This document shows, piece after piece, positions 11,458 through 20,848 of a DNA stretch of 64,000 bases. Numbering within the stretch: position 1 is the stretch's first letter; the number at the start of each line of letters is the position of its first letter. The notes under the pieces were generated by a model that saw only the letters and a list, made by a program, of their open reading frames with translations, was not told the DNA's origin and did not search any database. The DNA lies in NCBI GenBank assembly GCA_025506515.1, contig CM046456.1:69743313-69807312 (forward strand), given 5' to 3'. A program made the position numbers and the translations under genes. This DNA is from Flaveria trinervia. Its lineage: Eukaryota > Streptophyta > Magnoliopsida > Asterales > Asteraceae.

Positions 11458-11911
11458 CATGTGACACCATACGGGGATTGACCACTGCTCTACCTCAGCA
11501 GCGCCTATGAAGATTGCAAGATGACCATCCGGGTCTCCCATGCCGTTATACTTCCCCACATTGGATGGCATCTTGAGTTTTGGAGGAAAAGTGAATTCCA
11601 CTATTCTTGTTATGGACTTGGACATGCCGCCGTCGATGGTAAGTATGGTTTGCTGAAATCATCGTCGGCCCCGACCTTTTCTCTGATTATGGTGGCACCT
11701 TGGTTCATCTTTGCCCTTGAATCGTCTTCGACGTTCTTCGCCTTGTCTCCCCGACCATCTTCTTCTTCCTTACGACTCCTTCGTTCCAGGGTTTCTTCAT
11801 ACTCTAGGCATGTTTGGATTTCCCTTAGACGTTGTTCCCTTTCTTCTTGTTCCAGCCTGGAGAGGATTTGCTCGCGGTTTTTGTTGATGAAATTCGGGGT
11901 GATGACATTGC
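11458..11911 (-). mobile_element. Duplicated Tat-type gag fragment
   Basis: This 454-bp block is a near copy of 17719-18172. On the minus strand both encode the start of Tat gag (frame near 11407-11625, with LKMPSNVGKYNGMGDPDGHL). It begins with CATGT after LTR 1, exactly as the other copy does after LTR 2. It ends abruptly at about 11911, where chromovirus gag sequence begins with at most a few bases of shared sequence. Confidence 0.75.
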
Positions 11912-12375
11912 CCGACCGAGCATGTTTAGGTCGGCAATGGATTTGGCGGAGAGACTGTAAGATGAGAGGGCCGTGGTGGTGGTGGCTGAAGGTGGGAAGA
12001 AGGGTGGTGGTGATCGAAACTAGAATAGGAAGAGGTTTGGTCAGGGTGATGCCTCGACGGGTAACAAGAAGGCACAGGTGGACAACCGCCGGGTGGTCAC
12101 ATCATTGCGGGCTTGAGGAAGTGTGGTAGGTGTGGAAAAGAGCATAATGGGGAGTGCAGGTTGGGGTCGAATTTGTGCTTCAAATGTGGGAATATGGGGC
12201 ATATGGCAAAGGACTTTCGTATGGTCCGGTGCTTTAACTGTGATGAAAAAGGTCATATGAGTAGGACTGTAAGAAGCCGAGGGCTGAGGTTCAGGGGCGA
12301 AGAAGACGGGAAGTGAAGGACCGAGGGCGAGCACCATGGCATTCACTATGACACAAGAGGAAGCCAGGACGACCC
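11912..12375 (+). pseudogene. Chromovirus gag, 3' part with zinc knuckles (5' truncated)
   Basis: The region starts within gag at the segment matching 38627 onward in the second chromovirus. Downstream it encodes KCGRCGKEHNGEC, then CFKCGNMGHMAKDF, then CFNCDEKGHMSRTV (12113-12260). The last two are CX2CX4HX4 knuckles whose final Cys is replaced by Phe and Val, so zinc binding is probably lost. The 5' half of gag, the leader and the PBS are absent. Confidence 0.7.
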
Positions 12376-12700
12376 TGATGTTGTGTCTGGTATGTTTCTA
12401 GTGAACCAAACTTTAGCTTATGTGTTATTCGAGTCGGGTGACAGTAAAAGTTTTATTTCTGCTGCTTTCTATGCTAAGCTACCTGTTAGTAGTAGACGTG
12501 TTGATGCCCCCTTTGATGTAGAAACTGCCATAGGTAAGTTTACCAGGATTTCTGAGAAGATAGAAGGCTATGATGTGGAACTAGAAGGTCATAAGTTTCC
12601 TATTAGACCGTTCGTGATGACCTTAGGTGGTTTCGATTTGGTTCTTGGGATGGATTGTTTGGCGGACTTCGAGGCGAACATTGTGTGTCGCAGAAGATGA
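12376..12700 (+). pseudogene. Chromovirus aspartic protease domain, active site altered
   Basis: It encodes a retropepsin-like domain with VNQTLAYVLFESGDSKSFIS, ending GFDLVLGMDCLADFEA. The related copy at 39120-39160 has FDSGASK at the same place. Here the catalytic Asp is Glu and the Ala is Asp (ESGD). The domain should be inactive. Confidence 0.75.
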
Positions 12701-13735
12701 TTTGTTTGACAGCGCCTGACGAGAGTTCGGTAACCGTTTATGGGGATCGGGTCACGACGATCCCGAAAGTGATCTCAATGGCGGTGGAAGGAAAGTGTAT
12801 GAGGCGTGGATGTAGCACCTATTTGGCCTACGTAAAGGACGTGGATACGCCAACACCACAACCATCCGATGTACCAGTTGTGTGTGACTTTCTAGACGTG
12901 TTCCCAGAAGATTTACCAGGAGTGACACCTGACTGAGAGATTGAGTTTCGGATTGATCTGATACCGGGTGCCCAACCTGTTGCCAAGGCACCGTATCGGT
13001 TGGCTCCGACGGAGATGAATGAGTTGATGGAGCAGTTGTAAGAACTGCTTGATAAGGGGTTCATTAGGCTGATATCTTTCCTTGGGGTGCTCCGGTCCTA
13101 TTTGTAAAGAAGAAAGACGGTAGTATGAGGATGTGTATTGACTACCGTGAGCTGAACTAGTTGACGGTGAAGAACTGATACCCCTTACCGAGAATAGATG
13201 ATTGTTTGATCAGCTCCAAGGTGTCAGTTGGTCCTCAAGAATAGATCTTCGATCGGGCTACCATCAGCTGAAGGTGAAAGAGCAGGATGTTCCTAAAACA
13301 GCTTTTCGCACGCGTTATGGTCACTACGAGTTTCGTGTCATGTCTTTTGGTTTGACCAGGGCGCCAGCTGCTTTTATGGATCTGATGAACCGTGTGTATC
13401 AGCCTATGTTGGATAAATCAATGATTGTGTTTATTGATGATATCCTGATTTATTCGAAGAGCGAGATTGAGCATGTCGGCCACACTCAGGAGGTTTTGGA
13501 GACGTTGATAAAGGAGAAGTTGTACGCCAAGTTCTCCAAGTGCGCATTTTGGTTGTGTGAAGTTCAGTTCTTGGGTCATGTGGTGAATCCTGAGGGGATT
13601 ATGGTGGACCTGGCAGAGGTGAAGGCGGTGATGCAATGGAAGTCTCCTAAGACGCCATCTGAGATTCGTAGCTTCTTGGGTTTGGCGGGCTATTACAGAA
13701 GATTCATCCAATACTTTTCTAAGATTGCTTCTTAG
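12701..13735 (+). pseudogene. Chromovirus reverse transcriptase domain, degenerate N-terminus
   Basis: The linker leads into VVCDFLDVFPEDLPG. Stops at 12934-12936 and 13039-13041, and frame disruption to about 13200, destroy the RT N-terminus. From 13202 the core reads cleanly: SSRIDLRSGYHQLKV, AFRTRYGHYEF, MSFGLTRAPAAFM and VFIDDILIYS. The FIDD catalytic motif is intact. The frame ends at a TAG (13733-13735) after FLGLAGYYRRFIQ. The domain order and motifs are those of Ty3/gypsy chromoviruses. Confidence 0.85.
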
Positions 13736-14200
13736 CTAACCAAGTTGACCCAGAAAGATGTGAAATTTGTACGGGATCAAGCTCAAGAGAAGGCGTTCGA
13801 TGAATTGAAGACGAGATTGACTCAAGCTCCTGTTCTGTCATTACCCAACGGAAGTGAAGATTTGGTGGTTTATTATGATGCTTCCTACTCGGGGTTGGGG
13901 TGTGTGTTAATGCAGAGAGGGAAGGTTATAGCCTATGCATCCCGATAGTTGAAGGTTCATGAGGTCAATTATCCTACTCATGACTTGGAGCTAGCAGTCG
14001 TGGTCTTTGCACTAAAGATTTGGAGGCACTATCTTTACGGGACGAAGTGCACCATTTTCACTGACCACAAGACCTTGAATTACTTTTTTGAGCAGAAAGA
14101 TCTGAACATGAGGCAAAGACGATAGTTGGAGCTTATAAAGGATTACGATTGCGAGATCCACTACCATCCGGGCAAAGCCAATGTGGTGGTGGACGCCCTT
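13736..14200 (+). pseudogene. Chromovirus RNase H domain, two in-frame stops
   Basis: It encodes LVVYYDASYSGLGCVLMQRG, KVIAYASR, a TAG (13946-13948), then HDLELAVVVFALKIWRHYLYG and FTDHKTLNYFF, then a TAG at about 14123, then the linker EIHYHPGKANVVVDALS. The arrangement is typical of the RNase H to integrase linker in chromoviruses. The stops would terminate a polyprotein. Confidence 0.8.
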
Positions 14201-15109
14201 AGCTTAAAAGAGAGGCCCGAGCCGATTCGGGTGAAAGCACATCAGTTGATCATGACCTCGGATGTGATGAAGCAAGTCAAAGAGTTTCAAGATGAGGCAT
14301 TGAAAGAAGATCATCTTAACTCTGAAAGAATGAAAGGTCTGGTCATGGAGTTGGGTGAGAACACATTTGGTGTTAGAACCCGGTTTGGACGAATGTGGAT
14401 TCCCCGTTTTGGGGATCTACGAGTGAAGATCATGGATGAAGCTCACAAGTCTCAATACTCCATTCATCCAGGTGTCACAAACATGTACCAAGACATGAGG
14501 AAAGATTATTGGTGGTCGGGTATGAAACGCGACGTAGTGGAGTATGTGAGTAAATGCCTTAGTTGTCTACAGGTGAAGACCGAGCATCAAAAGCCGTATG
14601 GAAAGATCCAACCTTTGGATATAATGGAATGGAAGTGGGAGCACATCACCATGGATTTCATTATGAAGTTGTCGCGTACCCCGAAAGGGTATGACGCTAT
14701 ATGGGTGGTTGTTGACCGTCTGACGAAGAGTGCTCACTTCCTACCGATCCGCGAGACATATTCATCCGAGAGGTTGGCGGATCTTGTCATTAAAGAGATT
14801 GTAACTCGTCACGGTGTACCGGTGTCCATTGTGTCTGATCGTGACACCCGGTTTACATCCAAATTCTGGAAGAAATTCCATGATGCTATGGGTACGAGGT
14901 TACATATTAGCACGGCTTATCATTCTCAGACTGATGGTCAGTCCAAGAGGACCATTCAGACATTGAAGGACATGCTTTGGGCATGTGTTATTAATTTCGG
15001 GGGAAGTTGGGATGACCACATACCGTTAGCCGAATTCTCCTACAACAACAGTTATCATGCCAGCATTGGTATGCCACCTTATGAGATGCTATACGGTAGG
15101 AGATGCTGA
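14201..15109 (+). pseudogene. Chromovirus integrase with Glu-to-Lys change at the DDE site
   Basis: An HHCC zinc-binding region is present (HKSQYSIHPG, then CLSCLQVK). The catalytic core follows: ITMDFIMKLSRTPKGYDA, then SIVSDRDTRFTSKFW, then HSQTDGQSKRTIQTLKDML. In this family the third acidic residue lies in QSERTIQ; here it is Lys, so the DDE triad is broken. The frame ends at TGA (15107-15109) just after YEMLYGRRC, and the domain continues in another frame. Confidence 0.85.
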
Positions 15110-15694
15110 ACACCCGTCTGTTGGGGTGATATTGGTCATAAAGAATTAGGGAGCGTCGAGGTGATCGAGGCTACGACTGAGAATCTTGAAAGGATCAAAG
15201 CCTTCATAAAGGCAGCCAAAGATAGACAGAAGTCGTATGCCGATAAACAACACAGACCGATCGAGTTCCAGGTGGGTGACCGGGTTATGTTGAAGGTCTC
15301 ACCTTGGAAGGGAATCATCCGATTCTGAAAGTGGGGCAAGTTTAGCCCAAGATATATAGGCCCTTTCCGAATCACCGCTCGAGTAGGAGAGGTGGCCTAT
15401 AGACTAGAGTTACCGGATGAGTTAAGTGGAATTCACCTGACATTCCATGCATCCCATCTGAGAAAGTGCTTGGCAGATGAAGATATGATTGTTACTCTGG
15501 AGGATATCGAACTGGACGAACGGCTCAATTATGTGGAGCAACCAGTGGCAATCATTGATCGAAAAGAGAAAAGGCAGAGGAATAAAGTGGTTCCTCTTGT
15601 GCGTGTACAGTGGAAGCACAGGAAGGGATCCGAGTCAACGTGGGAGACTGAAGAAGAAATGAGGCAGCATTACCCACGTTTGTTCGAGGAATAA
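15110..15694 (+). pseudogene. Integrase C-terminus and chromodomain of Tekay-type chromovirus
   Basis: It encodes the GPY/F-type region (FQVGDRVMLKVSPWKG, a stop near 15327, then FSPRYIGPFRITARVG). From 15392 it encodes LTFHASHLRKC followed by a chromodomain-like tail (NKVVPLVRVQWKH, ESTWETEEEMRQHYP). Chromodomains steer integration toward modified chromatin in this clade. The stop is a TAA near 15692, about 40 bp before LTR 2. Confidence 0.8.
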
Positions 15695-15715
15695 TAGGTT
15701 TCGGGGACGAAACCT

Positions 15716-15732
15716 ATTTAAGGGGGTGGACT
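15716..15732 (+). promoter_or_regulatory. Polypurine tract of the chromovirus
   Basis: TTTAAGGGGGTGGACT immediately precedes the TGTAACACC start of LTR 2. Its position and purine run fit plus-strand priming. Confidence 0.7.
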
Positions 15733-16265
15733 TGTAACACCCGGATATTTTGAAGCCGACGAAAGAAGAAAAAGAAATAAAGTCCAAAGTCGAGGGACCA
15801 AACTCGCCAATGAGAGAAAGTTGGGTGAGTGGGGGTATTTAAAGGGAGAGGGCAGCCCTTACCCTCTCCCCACACCCATAAAATCAGCCAAAAGAGAGAA
15901 GAGAAGAGAGAAAAGGGAGAAAATCGTGCAAAATCTTCGTGTAGCAAGTCTACTCAAAGCTCTACTTCTCGGTGTTCTTTGTGTGAGTTCTAGGACCCCT
16001 TTTTTTACCCGTTTTCAACTGATTTGGGGCTGGAACACATAGTGAAAACCCGTTTTTGAAAAGTGTATGTTTGACCCGTGTGTATATGTTTGTGTGTGAT
16101 GCGTGTGATATTTGTTTTCGAGCTTGTGCGTGCTTGAATGGTGTTGTGGTATGTATTCCTAAGGTTTAGGATGGTTTATTTGGGCTTAGAATGGGTTTGG
16201 GTGAACTTGGAGGTCGAAAATGGCAGATTGGGTTCGAGGCTGAGCTGTATTCTCCACAGTTAGGG

Positions 16266-16540
16266 CTATGCGACCGAATGGCATGCCGGTCGTGCGACTG
16301 AAGTCCACACGCATGCCAGTCGTGCGGTTGAAGGTCAATCGCATGCGAGACGTACGACTGAGGCCCATACGCCTGCCAGTCATGCGAAGGAGGGTCAATC
16401 GTATGGGCAGTCATACGACTGAGGGCCCATTCGCATAAGTGCTCATCCTCATTAGTTTCATCCACATAGGTGTTCATCCGCATTGGTCTATTCGTATGAT
16501 GTTCAGTCGCCTGGAGGCCATGCGACTGAAGGGTGCCCAT
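16266..16540. repeat. CpG-bearing near-palindromic short-repeat array
   Basis: Degenerate units resembling GTCGTGCGACTGAGG alternate with CATACGCATG or CATTCGCATG. The core AGTCGTGCGACT is almost self-complementary. The same motif family recurs at 35990-36290, 48765-49010, 52460-52740 and 53110-53400. Confidence 0.75.
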
Positions 16541-17059
16541 ACGCCCAAATAGGGCTGGTGTACCCGAGGAAAAGCGTAGTTTAATTACTGACTTTCGGGG
16601 GAAAGTGCAGATGTAAGTTTTGATGTGAAAGTTTCCGTAAGTTCATGTAAGGTGACTGTTGAGACTTTATAGGTCATGTTGGGCATGATGATTATGTTGC
16701 ATGTTTATGTATGATGTATGTTATGTATGTATGATGTTGCCCTGTATGATGATGGATGTGTATGTTGATGTTCCTTATTATGATGTATGTTTATCTTTCC
16801 CGTGGCTTTACGATGAATGTTAATGAATGAAATGAAAGTATTATGTAACGTAAAGTGAAAGATAATGAAAAGAGGAACATGATGAATGCATGCATTAATG
16901 AATGATGAAAGAAATGAAAGTCTTGCAAGCCTTGTATATCGGGACACACCCCTTTGTAAGGTGTTAGCCTAACGGTGTGTGCCTTCGCTACCCCAGAAGG
17001 ATGCACATCGGGGTCTTTCTTTGTGATTGACCATTTGAATGAAACCATTGTTGCTTGCC

Positions 17060-17262
17060 TTCGGTACTGTGGTCATGAGGTGTTGTGCACCGTAACGGAA
17101 GGTCTGTGATAGTCTTCGGTCCAGTACCAATGGACGGAAGGTCATAGCACATGACAATGATACGCTTGAACTTTATCTTAGGTACTATGGCCAGGAGGTG
17201 CTGTGCACCGTAATGGAAGGTCTATGATAGGCTTCGGCCCAGTACCAAGAGACTGAAGGGTA
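17060..17262 (+). repeat. Tandem duplication of a roughly 115-bp unit inside LTR 2
   Basis: Two copies share GGTACTGTGGTCATGAGGTG / GGTACTATGGCCAGGAGGTG, then TGTGCACCGTAA and a CTTCGGYCCAGTACCAA block. LTR 1 lacks this region because of its deletion. Confidence 0.7.
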
Positions 17263-17718
17263 AAGTTCATGGTTTGATGGAAAGAAAAGATGTAGTGATG
17301 AACGAACGAATGATGAAGATAATAATGATATTATCTATGTGTACGTATGATGTATGATCGCATGAAAGTAAAGAACGGTTTTAACGAAAGAAACGTATGT
17401 TTTGTTATAAAACTAGAACTCACTCAGCAACACTAACTTTTATGTGTTTCCAGTTGGCAGGTAATGGTTGCTGAGGATGGCACGGGGCGGCTACTCAACT
17501 CTTTTGGATGGCATCCATTTATATAATGCTTTTATGATGTAATGCAACATGTATTTTGTAACTGGTTAACGATGTATTATTTTGCAAAAGCCTTTATGAT
17601 GAAATGAAATGTCATTTTTAAATGTTTCCGCTGTGATGTTTATTTAAGACAAATGTAAATATATGTTTTATGTGCTATGATTGACCAGCTATAAGCGTCC
17701 CGGGAACAGGGCCTTACA

Positions 17719-18323
17719 CATGTGACACCATACGGGGATTGACCACTACTCTACCTTAGCGGCGCCTATGAAGATTGCAAGATAATCATCCGGGTCTCCC
17801 ATGCCGTTATACTTCCCCATATTGGATGGCATCTTGATTTTGGAGGAAAAGTGAATTTCACTATTCTTGTTATGGACTTGGACCTGGCCACCGTCGATGG
17901 TCGGTATGGTTTGCTGAAATCATCGTCGGCCCCCACCTTTTCTCTGATTATGGTGGCACCTTGGTTCATCTTAGCCCTTGAATCGTCTTCGACGTTCTTC
18001 GCCTTGTCTCCCCAACCATCTTCTTCTTCCTTATGACTCCTTCGTTCTGGGGTTTCTTCATACTCTAGGCATGTTTGGATTTCCCTTAGACGTTGTTCCC
18101 TTTCTTCCTGTTCCAGTCTGGAGAGGATTTGCTCTCGGTTTTTGTTGATGAACTTTGGGGTGATGACATTGCCGCCGTTGTTGTCACCCCCACTGTGGTT
18201 CCTAGTGCGGAGGTATTGGTGTGTGGGTTCTCGGTGTTGGTGGCATTATTATGGTGAGGGGTTCTTGGGCCTAAATCCATGGCGGTTTTTTGGGTAACGT
18301 CTAGGTCCACGGATGACGCCAAA
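17719..18323 (-). mobile_element. Tat-type gypsy gag N-terminus and leader (right flank of the chromovirus)
   Basis: On the minus strand the N-terminal gag region (17766-18322) begins near MASSVDLDVTQ and includes SITRIVKFTFPP. The PBS-like leader near 18300-18323 reads ATTTGGCGTCATCCGTGG on the minus strand, similar to the TGGCGCC-type start common in Tat elements. It joins in order with 8765-10435 once the chromovirus is removed, although some gag sequence appears lost. Confidence 0.65.
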
Positions 18324-19228
18324 TGTTGCTACACAAATCTTTATCAAGGGATTAAGGGTCAGGGCAGTGCAAGAATGAGGGTTTACCATGGATCAGGCTA
18401 GAACTTAATCTCGACCTTGACTGTTAGGAAGCAGGCTGCGGTTGGGCTTGGATTCGGCTATCGGAGTATCTGCAAGACAAAAAACAACATCGTGAGCCTC
18501 GCCTCGGGCGGAAAGAGTTTCTCCCTAAAACCACACTCCAGCGTGAGAATAAGTATGTGTATTGAGAGAACTTGAAAAGAAAGATTAATAAGTGGCTAGT
18601 TGGTAGTCAAAGTGTTCTCAGAATGTCCTCTACATGTGGAGTGGAAAATGTATTTATAGTGCTTGTGGATGGAAACAAAACATGACATGGTTCTATTTTT
18701 GGAAGTCTGTGGTCAACGACATGAGCTTGAAATCCCCTAGTCAGGGGGTTTATACCTTTCTAGTGCAAAGGGTATATGAGTTGGAATTAATGTCATTTGT
18801 CTTTATAGTTCACTTGAGGATTTTGTGAGCTACCCTGGCCTTCTATCAATGTTTTGACTTTATTCGTTTTGTCATCTTATGTTTCCTTCTTATTCTATTG
18901 CAACCAATGAATGACTTTCTTGGTTACCACGCTTACGTGAAGATTATTACAAGTGTTGAACGTGGGGACTCACGATTTTGTTTTTGCGTCTCGATGGTAA
19001 CCTGCCCAGCCGTGGCTTTGGGCTTACTCCCCCACCAGCGGTTTGGGCTTACGCTTCCTTCAGCCGTGGTACGCCCCCTAAAGGTGAGCCAAGGCTTGGT
19101 TCCATTGTAGTTCGGGCTAACCCTTTACTCCATGGCTAGGTTATATTTCTCGTCTTAACCGCGATCAACACCGAGGGTACTACCATGTCCTCATCGTTTT
19201 TGTTAGTTTTGGGGGTGATAGCCCTTCA
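18324..19228 (-). mobile_element. Probable 5' LTR of the Tat-type element
   Basis: It lies directly outside the PBS-like leader. In plus view it starts TGTTGCTACACAAATC and probably ends near GGTGATAGCCCTTCA, which gives TG...CA termini. No second LTR is available for comparison because the other end is truncated at about 8765, so the outer boundary is inferred. Confidence 0.5.
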
Positions 19229-19921
19229 AGTATTAAATAAAAGATGAAACAACCATTTAATTTATTTGACTACTTTTATCTTGTAAAACTCGACCCCAAC
19301 CATAAAAATCTAATTCATGCTCATAGCCCCTTTGACACCTTTATTATGTAGGAGAATGAGATTTTGGCCTCAGTTTAACTTTATGTTTGTTGAATTAGGT
19401 TAAATGGGTTTTACATGGTCTAATTTAGATGGACTATAACTATAAAGTTTATTGGGTTAGAATTTTAATTGGCAAATTAATTTTTATAGGCTTTTATAAA
19501 GTATTTTGTATATAAAGTATATATAAAAAATTTTAAAACGTTGGGCACTAAAGAAACGCATATGTGCGGTCACACGCCCAAAATCACTTGTTTGCATGTG
19601 CCTAAGATTTAACAATACATGTTGACTTTAGATTTTTGCTATATAAGAAGGTTGATGTAATGAATCATTCTAATAGATATGCAATCATCTTATTTTTATA
19701 ACATAAAATGTTAACTTAGACTCTAAACTTCAACCAATAATACAAGAATGTGATAAATTAGAATTAGATCATAAGTAATGTGGTAATGTGATACCGAAAA
19801 AAATATTGTAACGAAAACAGCTGACGTCGTATTGTGTGATAGTGAAAAATAAGTGTAGCGAGCATGTGATAGTGATGTAATTTATAATTATAGAGTTGAT
19901 AAGATATGTTGTGGTTAATAG
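19229..19921. other. Intergenic, AT-rich, no feature recognised
   Basis: No coding similarity, repeats or terminal structures are seen between the Tat-type LTR and the copia LTR. Confidence 0.4.
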
Positions 19922-20257
19922 TGTTGGGTTTGTAGAGTTTTGATTTGGGCTCGGGTTAACAGAAAACTCCGTGACAGATTAATTAATTAAAGACTTGGCC
20001 TGGTTTTAATTAATTGTTGCCCATTAGGGTTTTCTTGGAGATTAAGTTGTAAACCCTAATATTTTTATTTATATTGTGTATTATACTTGTAATTCCTCAT
20101 GAGTGGGCAAAAAGCAATACAAGTATTATCCTGGTTACAACCCGTAGACGTAGGTCACATCGCTCGAACCACGTAAATCTCGCGTGTTCATCTTCATATT
20201 ATTTTCTCTTTCAGTTTGATTGTGTTTATATGTCGATCTACACTCGGATCCCTAACA
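19922..20257 (+). mobile_element. 5' LTR of a decayed Ty1/copia element (copia A)
   Basis: It begins near TGTTGGGTTTGTAGAG and ends GGATCCCTAACA, directly before a PBS. A stretch close to its 3' end (GATTGTGTTTATATGTCGATC) recurs at 26356-26380 as the stub of the 3' LTR. The start is inferred from the TGTTGGG terminus. Confidence 0.6.
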
Positions 20258-20259
20258 AG

Positions 20260-20271
20260 TGGTATCAGAGC
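20260..20271 (+). promoter_or_regulatory. Primer-binding site of copia A
   Basis: TGGTATCAGAGC lies two bases after the LTR end and matches the usual plant copia PBS complementary to initiator methionine tRNA. Confidence 0.8.
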
Positions 20272-20848
20272 TATAGCTCGTAACACACGAGAAACACATA
20301 GTGAGAGAGAGTTGTGATCTCAAGTTCGGTAGTACTGACACCGTCACCTCAACCCTTGTTTACATCACCAAGTTGAAGTCCACATTTCAATTATTTAAAA
20401 AATACAGTTTTTTCTTATATGGATGTGCGTAAATCAATAAAAGAAATTATGTATTTGTATTGGCCACTAATATTATGACAATTATGAAGGTTTTTTTAAA
20501 ATTAATTTTTATTCCTTTTTTTTGTCTCGGCACCAAACACATAAAAAAGATTGTTTCCTTCTTTTCTTGTGTCCCATAGGGAGAAGAAAAGTGATTGCAG
20601 GTTGTTTTTTGTTATCTCCAATACCGCCATCATTCAGACTAAACCGTATCTTGCCGCCAACATTAACAACTATGAATCACCGGTTATTGTTGCTGTTTCG
20701 CACCTATTCTTGATCAGAAAGAAACCAAGGAATAGGTTTGTGTCTTTAGTTTGTTTTAGTTTCTAATTATTGGTTATTGGGTTTGGCTTTGAGTTTTGAT
20801 ATTGGTTATTGATTTGTTTTGGTGTGATTGTCAAGATCTATGGTAGTT
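20272..20848 (+). other. Untranslated leader of copia A
   Basis: Non-coding sequence lies between the PBS and the nested solo LTR. Short open frames near 20522-20766 have no recognisable domain. The leader appears to continue at 24518-24737 after the nested insertion. Confidence 0.45.

Larger units (their letters stand above)
15733..17718 (+). mobile_element. Tekay-type chromovirus LTR 2 (3' LTR, full length)
   Basis: It begins TGTAACACCCGGATATTTTG and ends GGGCCTTACA, followed by CATGT (17719-17723). It contains a CpG-bearing short-repeat array at 16266-16540 and a tandem duplication at about 17060-17262. The block ending in GCGTCCCGGGAACAGGG is conserved among all three chromovirus LTRs in the window. 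Its length, 1,986 bp, compares with 2,021 bp for the LTR at 35430. Confidence 0.85.

Noticed and set aside
11521..12129. 202-codon open frame on the plus strand
   Set aside because: It crosses the junction between antisense Tat gag and chromovirus gag. The first part is antisense and the second is out of the gag frame.
16266..16540. Short repeat array considered as a CRISPR-like array
   Set aside because: The units are degenerate, contiguous and lie inside retrotransposon LTRs in a plant nuclear sequence. There are no constant repeats with unique spacers of fixed length and no cas-like genes.
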